Source: UBA2022 sp964621555
GTDB lineage: Bacteria > Patescibacteriota > Dojkabacteria > SC72
Assembly (NCBI GenBank): GCA_964621555.1
Contig: CAZUOO010000021.1
Coordinates: 1-13,855, forward strand
Length of the DNA stretch: 13,855 nucleotides
Reading direction: 5' to 3'
A program made the translations under genes and the position numbers. Below, one piece after another: positions 13,478 through 13,855 of the stretch. Position 1 is the stretch's first letter. Every line of letters starts with the position of its first letter. The notes below the pieces were generated by a model. The model was not told the origin of the DNA and made no database searches. It saw only the letters and a list, made by a program, of their open reading frames with translations.

Positions 13478-13759
13478 CTACTTTTCTTCTTCTACCTTAT
13501 ATTTTTCAATTCTTTGGAGGTCATTTCCATGTTGGGATTGAAAGGTGTTTGTCATGTCTGTGTCACATTCGTATATGTCACCACCAGGGTGAGATCCTCT
13601 TAGCGTTGTTACATCATATTGTTCTCCTAGTATAGTGATTATGCATGTCTCCGCAATGTTATTGCTAGAATTCTCTTCTGGGGGGATATTTTGATTAAGG
13701 AGTGTAATCGCTATAGTAGTAGTGATTATAATTGTAACTCCTATTAGTATGTATTTCAT
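13478..13759 (-). CDS. Membrane-anchored minimal cytochrome b5-like heme-binding protein
   Basis: The 93-residue protein has an N-terminal hydrophobic helix (about 3-22, after MKY) and a short polar linker. A compact cytochrome b5 fold follows: CIITILGEQYDVTTLRG at 39-55 (the family's 'G-x-x-YDVT' start), SHPGGDIYEC at 56-65 with heme ligand His57, and DMTNTFQSQHGNDLQRIEKY at 68-87 with the likely second ligand His77. The two His are 20 residues apart, shorter than the 24 of classical b5, as in trimmed bacterial versions. Cytochrome b5 domains carry single electrons to membrane oxidases or reductases; no partner enzyme is visible here. The helix suggests the domain faces outwards. The gene has its own leaderless-type promoter and lies 136 bases upstream of the ligase cluster in the same direction. 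Confidence 0.8.
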   Translation of the reverse strand: MKYILIGVTIIITTTIAITLLNQNIPPEENSSNNIAETCIITILGEQYDVTTLRGSHPGGDIYECDTDMTNTFQSQHGNDLQRIEKYKVEEEK

Positions 13760-13765
13760 CTATAG

Positions 13766-13771
13766 ATTATA
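13766..13771 (-). promoter_or_regulatory. -10 box of the cytochrome b5-like gene, leaderless type
   Basis: On the - strand a perfect TATAAT (13771 to 13766) lies 6 bases before the ATG at 13759, so transcription should start on the start codon. A weak TATACA stands 18 bases upstream as a possible -35. The box sits in a small palindrome (TAGAT-ATA-ATCTA). Confidence 0.55.
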
Positions 13772-13801
13772 TCTAATATGTAGAAGGGATGTATATAAAC
13801 A

Positions 13802-13827
13802 AAAAGACCGGATTTCTCCGGTCTTTT
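13802..13827 (-). terminator. Intrinsic terminator of a gene entering from the right
   Basis: AAAAGACCGGA (13802-13812) and TCCGGTCTTTT (13817-13827) form a perfect 11-bp stem around TTTC. Read on the - strand it is followed by a T-rich tail (TTTTTGTTT). It lies upstream of the cytochrome b5-like gene and so probably ends a leftward gene outside the window; possible gene ends on the - strand are TAA at 13854-13852 or TGA at 13835-13833. Bases 13828-13855 show nothing else. Confidence 0.85.
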
Positions 13828-13855
13828 CATATTCAAAAGTATAAGAATGGGTTAC

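Noticed and set aside
1..13855. CRISPR array, insertion sequence, tRNA or rRNA
   Set aside because: No regularly spaced repeats, transposase-like protein, terminal repeats or cloverleaf/rRNA motifs were seen.

Overview
The window is AT-rich, gene-dense bacterial DNA with almost no non-coding space. Genes touch or overlap by 1, 4 or 14 bases, Shine-Dalgarno sequences are scarce, and several genes have a -10 box only 5-8 bases before the ATG, as expected for leaderless mRNAs. The compact layout, a lone MreB-like protein, many short paralogous ATP-grasp ligases and a minimal cytochrome b5 suggest a small-genome lineage such as Patescibacteria (Candidate Phyla Radiation). That placement is inference; no rRNA or other strong phylogenetic marker is present. 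TGA acts as a stop in two genes, so the UGA=Gly code of Gracilibacteria/Absconditabacteria is not indicated.

Layout. Bases 1-237 (-) hold the start of an unrecognised gene, divergent from a + strand run (323-4264): an MreB-like actin, an O-antigen-ligase-type polymerase, a membrane-anchored bacterial PH-domain protein and a DUF1704-type HExxxH metallopeptidase. Convergent with this run is a single (-) RimK-like ATP-grasp gene (4261-5202). A short divergent promoter region (5203-5281), with a 12-bp perfect inverted repeat over the next start codon, leads into a + strand pair: an alpha/beta hydrolase and a C-terminally membrane-anchored GT4 glycosyltransferase (5282-7512).

The most striking region is the (-) five-gene cluster 13342-7509. 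In transcription order it encodes a seven-helix membrane protein of the kind usually fused to an inactive transglutaminase, an ATP-grasp ligase fused to a RimB-type retropepsin-like protease, a cyanophycin-synthetase-like ATP-grasp ligase, a C45-type Ntn hydrolase/acyltransferase, and a second cyanophycin-synthetase-like ligase whose Mur-ligase domain appears reduced to a remnant without a P-loop. A near-consensus promoter and a palindromic leader precede it. Upstream lie a membrane-anchored cytochrome b5-like gene and, at the edge, an intrinsic terminator for a gene outside the window.

Working idea (inference): the window encodes a membrane-linked amidoligase system. Up to four ATP-grasp enzymes would form amide or peptide bonds, and three hydrolases (retropepsin-like, C45 Ntn, DUF1704) would trim, transfer or reverse them. 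The flanking surface-polymer genes (polymerase, glycosyltransferase, MreB-like) suggest the product may be on the envelope. Substrates cannot be read from the sequence.
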